DNA from: Brevibacterium aurantiacum
GTDB taxonomy: Bacteria > Actinomycetota > Actinomycetes > Actinomycetales > Brevibacteriaceae
DNA: 64,000 nt
Direction of reading: 5' to 3'
NCBI RefSeq assembly: GCF_007558825.1
Contig: NZ_VLTK01000010.1
Coordinates: 145,309 to 209,308, forward strand
Shown: piece by piece, positions 43,617-51,777 of the stretch
Position numbering within the stretch: the stretch's first letter is position 1
Layout of the letters: every line of letters begins with the position of its first letter
Notes under the pieces: model-generated
Database searches by the model: none
Seen by the model: the letters and a program-made list of their open reading frames with translations, nothing else
Told to the model about the DNA's origin: nothing
Translations under genes and position numbers: made by a program

Positions 43617-44254
43617 TGTTCGAACACTGGATCGAATGGTTGCCACAGCTCCTCAACGGCCTCGGCACATCTCTACTCCTCACCGCCTGCGTCGCCCTCA
43701 TCGGCTTCCCACTTGGGCTGGTCCTCGGGCTCCTGGCCACCGCCCCCAGCCGTTTGGTACGCGCGTTGGTCATTGCCTTCATCGAGGTCTTCCGCGGTAT
43801 CCCCCTGCTGGCAGTCATCTACTTGCTGTACTTCGGACTCCCTGCAACGGGAGTCACGATGGCGGCTTTCACCACTATCGTCGTCGGTCATTCGCTCAAC
43901 CTCGGCGCCTATTCCAGTGAAGTCTTCCGCGCCGGGATACTCCACGTTGGAGCCGGTCAGCGCGAGGCAGCAGCGAGCTTGGGAATCACAGGTCGCCACG
44001 CCTTCTTCCACGTAGTGCTGCCACAGGCAATCCGAGCAATACCCGGCCCCCTCATGTCGATGCTCATCATGGTTTTCCAATCAACATCGCTCGCCTTCGC
44101 CATCGGAGTCTCTGAAATGACAAGCACAGCGTTCTCAATCGGATCAATGACCTTCGAATACTTGAATGTGCTCGTCCTGGCAGGCCTCATATACGCCGTG
44201 CTCTGCATCGTCTCAGCACGCATCGTCGCCCGAGTAGAGGAGAAACTGAATTGA
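43616..44254 (+). CDS. Polar amino acid ABC transporter permease (HisM/GlnP-like), 212 aa
   Basis: This second HisMQ-family permease has IEVFRGIPLLAVIYLLYFG and the EAA loop GQREAAASLGITGRHAFFHVVLPQAIRAIPGP. It presumably forms a heterodimer with the permease encoded immediately upstream. The TGA stop overlaps the TTG start of the following oxidoreductase (TTGA), coupling transport and metabolism. Confidence 0.93.
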   Translation: MFEHWIEWLPQLLNGLGTSLLLTACVALIGFPLGLVLGLLATAPSRLVRALVIAFIEVFRGIPLLAVIYLLYFGLPATGVTMAAFTTIVVGHSLNLGAYSSEVFRAGILHVGAGQREAAASLGITGRHAFFHVVLPQAIRAIPGPLMSMLIMVFQSTSLAFAIGVSEMTSTAFSIGSMTFEYLNVLVLAGLIYAVLCIVSARIVARVEEKLN

Positions 44255-46305
44255 CCGCGGAAGCCTCTGAAACCGGCAGGGACAGTGTCCTGTTTACACC
44301 ATTCTCAGTTGGGAAGGTGCAGCTGAAGAATCGTATCGTGAGCACCGCCCATTCCAATCGATACACCAATGGCGGACTACCTACGCCACGCTATCGCCGT
44401 TATCAGGAGGAGAAGGCAAAAGGGGGCGTCGGACTCATCACCATCGGCGGATCCGCTGTGGTCAGCCGCGACAGTGCCCCTGCCTTCGGGAATATCACCA
44501 TGTACAGCGACGACGTCGTCGCTCCTCTCAAAGAGGTCGCCTCTGCTTGTCAGAGACACGGGAGCAAGGTCTTCATCCAGCTCACACACCTGGGTCGCAG
44601 AACCGGTGACCACGATTCCAATTGGTTGCCTTCTGTGTCCTCGGTGTCGATGAGGGAGCCAGCCCATCGCTCCTATCCGAAGCAGGCTGAAGAATGGGAC
44701 CTCGACCGCATCGTAGACGACTTCGCCGCTGCTGCCGAGAGAGCTCGTGCAGCCGGTATCAACGGCATCGAGCTCGAGCATTACGGCCATCTCCTTGACG
44801 CCTTCGCCTCACCGTGGCATCTGTCGAAACTCGACCCAGATTCCCAGAAGATCGCCCGCGAATTCCCTGGGCGCGTCATTAGAGCGGTGAAAGCCGTGAC
44901 CGGCACCGACATGGCCCTCGGCGTGAGGATGTCTATCGACGAACGTCGTTCAGATGGTCTCAATCCCGAGTCGTCAGTCGCACTTCTCAATCAGTACATG
45001 GCCGATGGGATCGATTTCGTCAACGTTGTGGTCGGCACTATCGAGTCGCAAGGGAAGATGACGGATGTGATTCCGGGCGCTGGAAAACAGTCTGCACCAT
45101 TCCTCGACCTCGTCGCTGGTGTGAAGAAGGCCGTGAGCATTCCGGTCATCCATGCGGCGAAGATCGCTGACATCACGACTGCCGAATATGCCGTGAAGGA
45201 AGGCATACTCGATCTCGTAGGCATGACCCGGGCCAACATTGCGGACCCACATCTGGTCGAGAAGGTCCGCCAAGGCAAGTCCGACCAGATCCGACCTTGC
45301 ATCGGAGCCCGCCTCTGCTTGGAGGCGGGCAGCACTGGGGGTGTCGTCTGCTTCCACAACCCGGCAGTCGGGCGTGAAGACACTTTGAAACACGAGATAG
45401 ATCGCGATGTCACACGCCCACAGAACATCGTCATTGTCGGAGCAGGCCCAGCCGGCTTGGAAGCGGCTCAGGTGGCTTCGAAACGCGGACACCACGTCAC
45501 TGTCTTCGAAGCCGCAGCCGAACCCGGCGGACAATTGGCGATGGTGGCGCGGCTTCCGCGCAAACGCGAGTACGCCGGAGCCATCGATTGGCGCGTTGCC
45601 CAAGCACGAGACCACGGAGCTCACTTCAAGTTCAATGTCTTTGCGGAAGAGAGTGACGTCCTCGGTCTCGCTCCAGACGCCGTGATCATCGCAACCGGAG
45701 GAATACCCCGATCCGCTGCAGACGTCGGCATCGAGGGTGGCAGCCTCATCCACGACACGTGGGAAGCCTTTGAGATCTCCGGGAAGCGTCTCGGCCACGT
45801 GATCCTCTTCGACGATGAGGGACGCAACTCATCACTGGACGCGTTAGAGCACCTTGCCCGCATTTCAGATCGGGTGACCTATGTGACCCCAGAGCGCACC
45901 GTCGGCATCGACGTCGGTTCGCTGAACTTCGCGGACTATCAGGCAGTCTTCGATGCCGAGCACATCGATGTGAAGCTCGCCAGATACGTCGTCTCTGCGG
46001 AGCAGAAATCGGATCGCAGGTTCCACGTTGAACTGACCGGTGAGTCCACGGGAGTCCTCGAGGCGCTTGATTGCGACGCGGTCTACTACGCGGGCGGAAC
46101 CTGGCCGAACGATGAGCTCTACACCGCGCTTTTGGGTCACTCGAGCAATGCCGGCCGGGTCGATGTTGATGCGTTGATCTCTGCACAACCTCAGCCTGTG
46201 TCGGAGCATCCCGGGTTCGTGCTCTATCGAGTTGGGGATGCGGTCTCGAGCAGGAATACACATGCCGCGATTCTCGATGCCCACCGGATCGCTCTGACAA
46301 TCTGA
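44251..46305 (+). CDS. Old-yellow-enzyme / dimethylglycine-type NADH:flavin oxidoreductase with FAD domain and atypical 3-Cys Fe-S site, 684 aa
   Basis: The N-terminal TIM barrel (1-345) is an FMN OYE domain: LFTPFSVGKVQLKNRIVSTAHSN, IQLTHLGRR, IELEHYGHLLDAF, and DLVGMTRANIADP near the end. The Cys-rich loop that holds the 4Fe-4S cluster in trimethylamine dehydrogenase and 2,4-dienoyl-CoA reductase reads Cys350-I-G-Ala353-R-L-Cys356, then Cys367. The second of four usual Cys is therefore Ala, a form I recall from annotated N-methylproline/stachydrine demethylases. A FAD/NAD half follows (NIVIVGAGPAGLEAAQVASKRG at about 394-415). The start is TTG with GGAG upstream. Likely reaction: oxidative N-demethylation or C-N cleavage of the imported compound, passing electrons from FMN through Fe-S. 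Inferred. Confidence 0.83.
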   Translation: MTAEASETGRDSVLFTPFSVGKVQLKNRIVSTAHSNRYTNGGLPTPRYRRYQEEKAKGGVGLITIGGSAVVSRDSAPAFGNITMYSDDVVAPLKEVASACQRHGSKVFIQLTHLGRRTGDHDSNWLPSVSSVSMREPAHRSYPKQAEEWDLDRIVDDFAAAAERARAAGINGIELEHYGHLLDAFASPWHLSKLDPDSQKIAREFPGRVIRAVKAVTGTDMALGVRMSIDERRSDGLNPESSVALLNQYMADGIDFVNVVVGTIESQGKMTDVIPGAGKQSAPFLDLVAGVKKAVSIPVIHAAKIADITTAEYAVKEGILDLVGMTRANIADPHLVEKVRQGKSDQIRPCIGARLCLEAGSTGGVVCFHNPAVGREDTLKHEIDRDVTRPQNIVIVGAGPAGLEAAQVASKRGHHVTVFEAAAEPGGQLAMVARLPRKREYAGAIDWRVAQARDHGAHFKFNVFAEESDVLGLAPDAVIIATGGIPRSAADVGIEGGSLIHDTWEAFEISGKRLGHVILFDDEGRNSSLDALEHLARISDRVTYVTPERTVGIDVGSLNFADYQAVFDAEHIDVKLARYVVSAEQKSDRRFHVELTGESTGVLEALDCDAVYYAGGTWPNDELYTALLGHSSNAGRVDVDALISAQPQPVSEHPGFVLYRVGDAVSSRNTHAAILDAHRIALTI

Positions 46306-46325
46306 AATGGACTGGAGGTCACAAT

Positions 46326-47519
46326 ATGAAGATCGCAGTAGTCGGACTCGGTGCTGTCGGCTCCCAGGTCTATTGGAATCTCAGCAGGATCGCTGGAATA
46401 GAAGTGCACGGCTTTGAATCCGCGTATGTGGGTCACCCCTTTGCAGGAGCCGGCGGGGAAAGCCGGCTCTACCGCAACCTCGAAGCAGATGATCTGGGCT
46501 ATCTGCCCATCATTCACCGCTCACAAGAACTCTGGAAAGAACTGGAGACGAAATCCGGTAGGCAGCTGCGCAAGCTGAAAGGCGTGCTCTACGTCGGTAA
46601 GGCAGACAGTACACAGGTGAGCAATTCCCTGCTCTCCGCCACTGAGTTGGACACACCTCACGAGGTTCTCAGTACCCGAGACATCGCCGATCGGTTCCCG
46701 CAGTTCAAGCCCCGGACAGATGAGGTAGGACTTTGGGATATAGAGGCTGGAGTCATCAGCCCTGAACTGACAATCACCGCAGCAGTGGGCCTCGGAGTCG
46801 CCAACGGAGGTCAGTTGCACGAATACGCACGTGTCGACCATCTCGAGTCTCGTGGCAACGGCGTACGCCTCCATACCGCAGGAAGCATCTCGGATTTCGA
46901 TCGCATCGTCGTCGCCTGCGGCGGGTGGACGACGCAGCTCGTGCCCGATCTGCGCGACTTCGTCGTGACCAAGCGATTGACGTCCGCCTGGTATCCCGGC
47001 ACTCGAGACAATGCTCTTCAAGGCCTGCCCCCCTTCATGCGCGCAGCGCCGCGATACTGCTACGGAATTCCAACCGCGGACGGCAAGACGGTCAAACTCG
47101 GGCTGGGATTCAACGACCATCACTCAACAGGGAACCCCAACAGTGTCGAGCGGTCTCTGAGCGGCGAGGCAGCACGAACCGAGATAGAACGCTTCCACCC
47201 GATCGTCACTGACTTCTTACCAGTTCTGCAACCGAATCCAGTGCGGCTGAATACCTATATAGAAAGCTATACGCGCACGATGCACGAATATTTGCGGCTG
47301 CATCCGGACGATCCCAACATTGCGATCCTCACCGGGTTCTCAGGGCACGGATTCAAAATCAGTCCTGCTATCGGGGAAGCCGGTGCACAACTCATCACCA
47401 AAGGACGCTCCCACCTCAATCTCGACTTCCTCTCTCGAGCAGCCCCTCTCTTCGACATCGAAGACATTGAGACCGGCACAACCACACACAATCCACTGAC
47501 ATCGACCGAACGAGCATAG
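46326..47519 (+). CDS. FAD-dependent amine oxidase of the sarcosine oxidase family, 397 aa
   Basis: The FAD motif is IAVVGLGAVGSQVYWNL at the N-terminus, followed by GGESRLYRNLE (Arg equivalent to Arg49 of sarcosine oxidase) and near the C-terminus GFSGHGFKISPAIGE with the conserved Lys. At the position of the covalent-flavin Cys there is a Glu (IESYT), so the cofactor is probably non-covalent. It is homologous to the TRAP-linked oxidase at 33058-34188 but clearly diverged. The ATG follows GGAGGTCACAAT, a strong ribosome-binding site. It is co-transcribed with the importer and the OYE-type enzyme, so the two flavoproteins probably act in one pathway. Confidence 0.87.
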   Translation: MKIAVVGLGAVGSQVYWNLSRIAGIEVHGFESAYVGHPFAGAGGESRLYRNLEADDLGYLPIIHRSQELWKELETKSGRQLRKLKGVLYVGKADSTQVSNSLLSATELDTPHEVLSTRDIADRFPQFKPRTDEVGLWDIEAGVISPELTITAAVGLGVANGGQLHEYARVDHLESRGNGVRLHTAGSISDFDRIVVACGGWTTQLVPDLRDFVVTKRLTSAWYPGTRDNALQGLPPFMRAAPRYCYGIPTADGKTVKLGLGFNDHHSTGNPNSVERSLSGEAARTEIERFHPIVTDFLPVLQPNPVRLNTYIESYTRTMHEYLRLHPDDPNIAILTGFSGHGFKISPAIGEAGAQLITKGRSHLNLDFLSRAAPLFDIEDIETGTTTHNPLTSTERA

Positions 47520-47527
47520 GAAGCCCA

Positions 47528-48202
47528 ATGAATAAATCACAGACACCCATCGCCACATTCGACTGTTACCGCACCCTCATCGACTTCGACCTCAATCGCG
47601 CGGCCCTGCCAATCGTCAAGGACAGCCTCGACATCGTGGGAGCGGATCACGAAGTGTTCTTGGACAACCTCAGAGTGGCAAGGTTTTACGCTGTGGCCCA
47701 AGGCCCTTACACCCGCTACCAGGATCTCGTGCGCAACACTTTGAAGACGACGATGTTGCAGCATGGAGCGCCCTATTCGGATGAACAGGGTGACCAGCTG
47801 GTCGAAGACGCAAAGAACTTTCCCGTGTTTCCTGAGGTACCGGCAGCCCTGAGGAAGCTCAAAGAAAAGGGAGTAGAGCTGGCCATCATTTCCAATTCCG
47901 ACCGCGATTACATACCGCACCACGTCGAGACTATCGGTGTCGATTTCGACTACGTCATCACTGCCGAGGATGCAGGTTGGTATAAGCCAAGAGAGGGCGC
48001 TTTCGAACATCTATTTCGTACCATCGACCGCGATCCCCAGGTCATCACTCACGTTGCACAAGGCTGGGAGTATGACATTATGCCGACCAAACAGTACGGA
48101 ATTCGACGAATCTGGGTGAATCGATATGGTATATCCGGCAGTGACTACTTTGAGCCCTACTTCGAGATTCCGGACCTTAAACCGCTTCCAGAACACTTCT
48201 AG
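47528..48202 (+). CDS. HAD-superfamily hydrolase (haloacid dehalogenase type), 224 aa
   Basis: Motif I is ATFDCYRTLIDF with nucleophile Asp12. The second Asp of DxD is Tyr, as in L-2-haloacid dehalogenases, so dehalogenase/hydrolase chemistry fits better than a phosphatase. Motif II is IISNSDRD, motif III involves Lys in WYKPREGAFEHL and motif IV is HVAQGWEYDIMPTKQYGI. It is the last gene of the island operon, eight bases after the oxidase. The substrate is unknown; the family includes many enzymes of uncertain specificity. Confidence 0.85.
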   Translation: MNKSQTPIATFDCYRTLIDFDLNRAALPIVKDSLDIVGADHEVFLDNLRVARFYAVAQGPYTRYQDLVRNTLKTTMLQHGAPYSDEQGDQLVEDAKNFPVFPEVPAALRKLKEKGVELAIISNSDRDYIPHHVETIGVDFDYVITAEDAGWYKPREGAFEHLFRTIDRDPQVITHVAQGWEYDIMPTKQYGIRRIWVNRYGISGSDYFEPYFEIPDLKPLPEHF

Positions 48203-48269
48203 CACGCCTCGGCGATGAAAATTTCGGTGCACCTAGCGGTGAAGAACCTGTCTGTGTTAGCGAAATGCC

Positions 48270-48428
48270 TGCATGAGGCGCTGGGGCTAGTTACCCACAC
48301 GTCTCGACGCCCTCCCCCCTCGATGCCGCCGGTACGTCATCTGCCGCACCGGCGGCATGGGGTCCTGGAACCTCGACCACGGCAAGCCGATCGTGTCCGA
48401 AAACGGCGAGGAGCCGTGGGTGAAGTAG
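48270..48428 (+). pseudogene. Decayed rhodanese gene copy with in-frame 66-bp deletion
   Basis: From 48349 to 48428 the sequence is nearly identical to 38932-39011, the 3-prime end of the intact rhodanese gene, including the stop codon and several bases beyond it. Further upstream, to about 48270, similarity is weaker and contains an extra C and a missing base. The segment between two CCGGYGG repeats of the intact gene (38866-38931) is absent, which joins the active-site loop CRTGG directly to MGSW. There is no start codon or ribosome-binding site. The orientation is the same as the intact copy, so the region between them is bounded by direct repeats. Confidence 0.82.
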
Positions 48429-48455
48429 AGGCCCCTCGGCAGAGGAACGCCTCAA

Positions 48456-48797
48456 CTATCCGGCGACGAACTCCTGGATGATCTCCGGAGATGCGTGAAT
48501 GCACAACATCTGCAGATTGCCGCCTCCGAAGCTGCGGAAGCGGTGAACAGTCTCCGCCGCAACGGTGACGATATTCCCTGCATGAGCCGCAAAACTCTCA
48601 CCGTCAGCCTCGATACGCGCCTCGCCAGCCAGTACCACCCACGTCTCCGTGTACGGATGCCGGTGCAGATCGGGACCCTTCCCCGCTGGCACGTCGACCC
48701 AGAAGAAGGAGACATCGGCCCCATGCTCTGCGCCGATGAATTTCGCTGTCGCTGACCCGGGCAGCAACGTCTGATTGCGGTCGGTGATCGTGATCAT
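48456..48797 (-). CDS. Cupin-domain protein, 113 aa
   Basis: This is a small single-cupin protein. The metal-binding motif 1 is GPDLHRHPYTETWVVLAGEARI (HxH-x4-E type, about 42-58), and motif 2 is GNIVTVAAETVHRFRSFG with its His. It is probably a metal-dependent enzyme or a sensor domain protein. The stop is TAG or nearby in the minus direction, and the start overlaps the stop of the DUF4287 gene by four bases, so the two are co-transcribed. Specific function is not predictable. Confidence 0.85.
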   Translation of the reverse strand: MITITDRNQTLLPGSATAKFIGAEHGADVSFFWVDVPAGKGPDLHRHPYTETWVVLAGEARIEADGESFAAHAGNIVTVAAETVHRFRSFGGGNLQMLCIHASPEIIQEFVAG

Positions 48798-49084
48798 GCC
48801 GGTCTGCTCGCTTTGCCATCGAGCCAGAGGGTGTCCGACTCGTCGCTATGGACCCCCTCGGTGCCGACATGCTTACTGTCGATCTGCGGCCCCTTCTTGA
48901 TGACGTGGACCAACGCCATGCCATGTCCGCGGCCGAGCCCGTAGTCAGTCTTGAGCCAATCGAGGATTACCCCGGCCTTCACCGTAGGATCGTCATAGCC
49001 GTGAGTCTTGGCGATGTCGATGAGTTCGCGTGGAGTCAGCCCCGTCTTGTCTTCGATGGTGTCGAGATAGGCCTGGAAAGACAT
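48794..49084 (-). CDS. DUF4287-type small protein, 96 aa
   Basis: The sequence MSFQAYLDTIEDKTGLTPRELIDIAKTHG, then KAGVILDWLKTDYGLGRGHGMALVHVIKKG, matches the DUF4287 family (about 70 residues, helical, common in actinobacteria and often fused to DUF5655). The function of the family is not known. ATG 49084 begins a two-gene unit with the cupin protein. There is no membrane segment or signal peptide. Confidence 0.82.
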   Translation of the reverse strand: MSFQAYLDTIEDKTGLTPRELIDIAKTHGYDDPTVKAGVILDWLKTDYGLGRGHGMALVHVIKKGPQIDSKHVGTEGVHSDESDTLWLDGKASRPA

Positions 49085-49388
49085 GTCATTGTCCTTTTAT
49101 CGTCGCAGCGCCAGCCCCAATGCTCGGCATGCGTGTGTCTGAATAGTACGGCCAGAAGGTAGTGCCAGTCCATGGACGCGAATTCGAAGGCCTACTTCGT
49201 CGGATCCGGGATCTCACCGGGTCGATAATTCGGCACGGTGATGAGCCTCGGCGAGGGAACGGGCTGTTGCAGAAGGGCCGGGCAGGTCGCCGGCGAATTT
49301 CCGGCGACGTTGGACCCTCACCGTCCACGATGCAAGAACCCCGTGGACACAACTGTGCGAGGCGGTGGGAGTTTGGCACAGTAGTTCT
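49085..49388. other. Intergenic region with a small hairpin upstream of pgm
   Basis: About 300 bases between the divergent DUF4287 and phosphoglucomutase genes. No gene was recognised. GTCGCCGG at 49286-49293 and CCGGCGAC at 49301-49308 form an 8-bp stem with a 7-base loop, about 80 bases before the pgm start. The pgm ATG has no clear ribosome-binding site, so its transcript may be leaderless or nearly so. Confidence 0.4.
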
Positions 49389-51035
49389 ATGACTACTCGC
49401 GCCGGCCAGCTGGCCCAGGACAGGGATCTCGTCGATATCTCCGCACTGCTTGATTCGTATTACGATCTCGTCCCCGACTCCTCCGTGCCCGCGCAGGCTG
49501 TGAGCTTCGGGACCTCAGGACACCGCGGGTCAAGCTTCAACCGTGCGTTCAACGAAGCCCATATCGCAGCGATCACCGCCGCCATCGTCGACTTCCGCAA
49601 GAAGCAGGGCATCCATGGGCCCATCTTCTTGGGCCGTGACACCCATGCGTTGAGCGAACCAGCGTTCCTCACTGTTCTCGAGGTCCTCGCCGCAGCGGAG
49701 GTGCCGGCGCTCATCGATGAGCGCGACGGCTTCACCCCCACTCCCGTGCTCTCCCACGCGATTCTGGGTTTCAACGCGGGCAAGACCGCAACGGATGCGC
49801 AGGCCGACGGCATCATTGTGACCCCCAGCCACAACCCGCCCTCCGACGGCGGCATCAAGTACAACCCGCCGCATGGCGGACCTGCTGGGTCGGAGACGAC
49901 GACGTGGATCGCGGAGCGCGCGAACTCCTACCTTGAGGCCGGATGGGAGAAGATTCCACGCACCGGGTTCCAGCGGGCCTTCCACTTGGCCAATACCGAG
50001 AACTTCGACTTCATCTCCAACTACACCGAGGACCTCGAGTCGGTCATCGACCTCGATGTCATCCGCAGCTCCGACATCCACATCGGTGCTGATCCTCTGG
50101 GCGGGGCCAGCGTCGACTACTGGGCCGCAATCGCCGAGGACTTCGACCTCAACCTCACCGTCGTCCATCCCGAGGTCGACCCCACCTGGTCATTCATGAC
50201 CCTGGACTGGGACGAGAACATCCGCATGGACTGCTCCTCGCCCTACGCGATGGCCGGGCTCATCGCCTCCCGCTACGACTTCGACATCGCCACAGGCAAT
50301 GACGCCGATGCCGACCGCCACGGCATCGTCACCCCCGATGCCGGGCTGATGAACCCCAACCACTATCTGGCGACCGCGATCGACTACCTGCTCGACAACC
50401 GACCAGAATGGTCATCCAGCGCCGGCATCGGCAAGACCCTTGTCACCTCCTCGATCGTCGACCGCATCGTCTCCGCCCACGACAGGCCGCTGTTCGAAGT
50501 TCCCGTCGGCTTCAAGTGGTTCGTCCCCGGACTCCTCGACTCGACACTGGCCTTCGGCGGTGAGGAATCTGCAGGTGCCTCGTTCCTGCGCCGCAACGGC
50601 AAGGTCTGGTCAACAGACAAGGACGGCATCATCATGGCCCTCCTGGCCGCAGAGATGACGGCCAAGACCGGACAGACTCCGTCCCAGCGGTACGCAGGAC
50701 TGGCCGCGAACTTCGGCACCAGTGCCTACGCCCGCCAAGATGCCCCCGCCACCCGCGCACAGAAAGCGAAGCTGGGGGCACTCGACGCCTCCCAGGTGAA
50801 GGCGAAGACCGTCGGCGGTGAACCGGTGACCTCAACTCTCACCTCGGCGCCGGGAAACAACGCACCCATCGGCGGACTCAAGGTCACGACCGAGAACTCC
50901 TGGTTCGCGGTGCGCCCCTCCGGCACGGAGGACGTGTACAAGATCTACGCCGAGTCACTGCGCGATGAGGACCACCTGCGGGCCGTCCAGCACGACGCAC
51001 GGACATTGGTGGATGGGGTGCTGGAGCAGGGATAA
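49389..51035 (+). CDS. pgm: Phosphoglucomutase (alpha-D-glucose phosphate-specific), 548 aa
   Basis: The enzyme interconverts glucose-1-phosphate and glucose-6-phosphate, feeding nucleotide-sugar synthesis. Visible motifs are the N-terminal FGTSGHRGSSF at 40-50, the phosphoserine loop VTPSHNPPSDGG with Ser147, the Mg loop GNDADADRHG near 301-310, the sugar-binding loop GGEESAGASF and the phosphate-binding RPSGTEDVYKIY near the C-terminus. The length matches the E. coli Pgm type (about 546 residues). ATG 49389 starts the conserved region properly; an ATG eight codons earlier is possible. It could supply precursors for the polymer genes elsewhere in the window. Confidence 0.96.
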   Translation: MTTRAGQLAQDRDLVDISALLDSYYDLVPDSSVPAQAVSFGTSGHRGSSFNRAFNEAHIAAITAAIVDFRKKQGIHGPIFLGRDTHALSEPAFLTVLEVLAAAEVPALIDERDGFTPTPVLSHAILGFNAGKTATDAQADGIIVTPSHNPPSDGGIKYNPPHGGPAGSETTTWIAERANSYLEAGWEKIPRTGFQRAFHLANTENFDFISNYTEDLESVIDLDVIRSSDIHIGADPLGGASVDYWAAIAEDFDLNLTVVHPEVDPTWSFMTLDWDENIRMDCSSPYAMAGLIASRYDFDIATGNDADADRHGIVTPDAGLMNPNHYLATAIDYLLDNRPEWSSSAGIGKTLVTSSIVDRIVSAHDRPLFEVPVGFKWFVPGLLDSTLAFGGEESAGASFLRRNGKVWSTDKDGIIMALLAAEMTAKTGQTPSQRYAGLAANFGTSAYARQDAPATRAQKAKLGALDASQVKAKTVGGEPVTSTLTSAPGNNAPIGGLKVTTENSWFAVRPSGTEDVYKIYAESLRDEDHLRAVQHDARTLVDGVLEQG

Positions 51036-51052
51036 ACCCAGCTGCACCATGA

Positions 51053-51090
51053 CCGGTCCCGCCTGCTTCGGTAGGTCCAGGGCCGGTCTT
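51053..51090 (+). terminator. Candidate terminator after pgm
   Basis: GACCGGTCCC near 51054 and GGGCCGGTC near 51082 can pair with one bulged base, leaving a loop of about 19 bases; the sequence then continues TTCTCC. It sits about 20 bases after the pgm stop. It is weak by strict criteria, and no long T-run follows. Confidence 0.35.
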
Positions 51091-51141
51091 CTCCGTTGGA
51101 TAGTCGAGTACCTGATCTCGATGTGCAGTATAGTGCTCATC

Positions 51142-51777
51142 ATGTCGATGAAGAGCCCGCGCATCCAGACCTTCCTCGATCGCGTCGGACACCGGGTCCG
51201 CAGCCTTCGCAAGGCGCGGAGGTGGACCATTCAGCGCCTGGCCGACGAGGCTGCGCTGAGCCGACGTATGCTCACCCAGATCGAGCTGGGCCAGGCGAAC
51301 CCGAGTCTGGCCACCATCGACCGCATCGCCCACGCCCTCGATGTGAGCTTCGCCGATCTGGCTCTCAGCGATGCTGCTGCCTCGGGGCCCGGCAGCTCGA
51401 CGCCCTCGCGATCAGAACCGGGGCGGCCTGCGAACCTCGGCAGCACCGAACATTCAGATCCCAGCAACGATCACACCCTGGCCTGGGAGGGTCCGCACGA
51501 AAGCACTGCCTACATCCTCGGCGCATCTTCTGTTCCAGGCACCGAGCTGTGGCGGTGGCATCTGGGGCCACGTGTGCGGTATCAGGCTGAAGCCGACCGT
51601 GCCGGCACCGAGGAGATCCTCCACGTTCTGTCCGGCGCCCTCGTGCTCGAGCTCAACGACGAACCTCTGACACTGTCCGCGGGAATGTCGAGAAGAATCT
51701 CCACCGACCGGGGCTACTCCTACACAGCAGGTCAGGAGGCCTCGGTCGACTTCATCCGCGTGGTCATCGGTGCCTGA
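51142..51777 (+). CDS. XRE-type HTH regulator with C-terminal cupin domain, 211 aa
   Basis: The HTH (about 10-68) reads RVGHRVRSLRKARRWTIQRLADEAALSRRMLTQIELGQANPSLATIDRIAHAL, a clear XRE/SinR fold. A linker follows, then a cupin (about 115-210) with EEILHVLSGALVLELNDEP and SAGMSRRISTDRGYSYTAG. This architecture senses a small molecule and usually controls an adjacent transporter or enzyme. ATG 51142 is used. TATAGT lies only seven bases upstream, so a leaderless mRNA starting at or next to the ATG is likely. The stop overlaps the start of the MFS gene (TGATG), pointing to that exporter as part of the regulon. Confidence 0.88.
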   Translation: MSMKSPRIQTFLDRVGHRVRSLRKARRWTIQRLADEAALSRRMLTQIELGQANPSLATIDRIAHALDVSFADLALSDAAASGPGSSTPSRSEPGRPANLGSTEHSDPSNDHTLAWEGPHESTAYILGASSVPGTELWRWHLGPRVRYQAEADRAGTEEILHVLSGALVLELNDEPLTLSAGMSRRISTDRGYSYTAGQEASVDFIRVVIGA

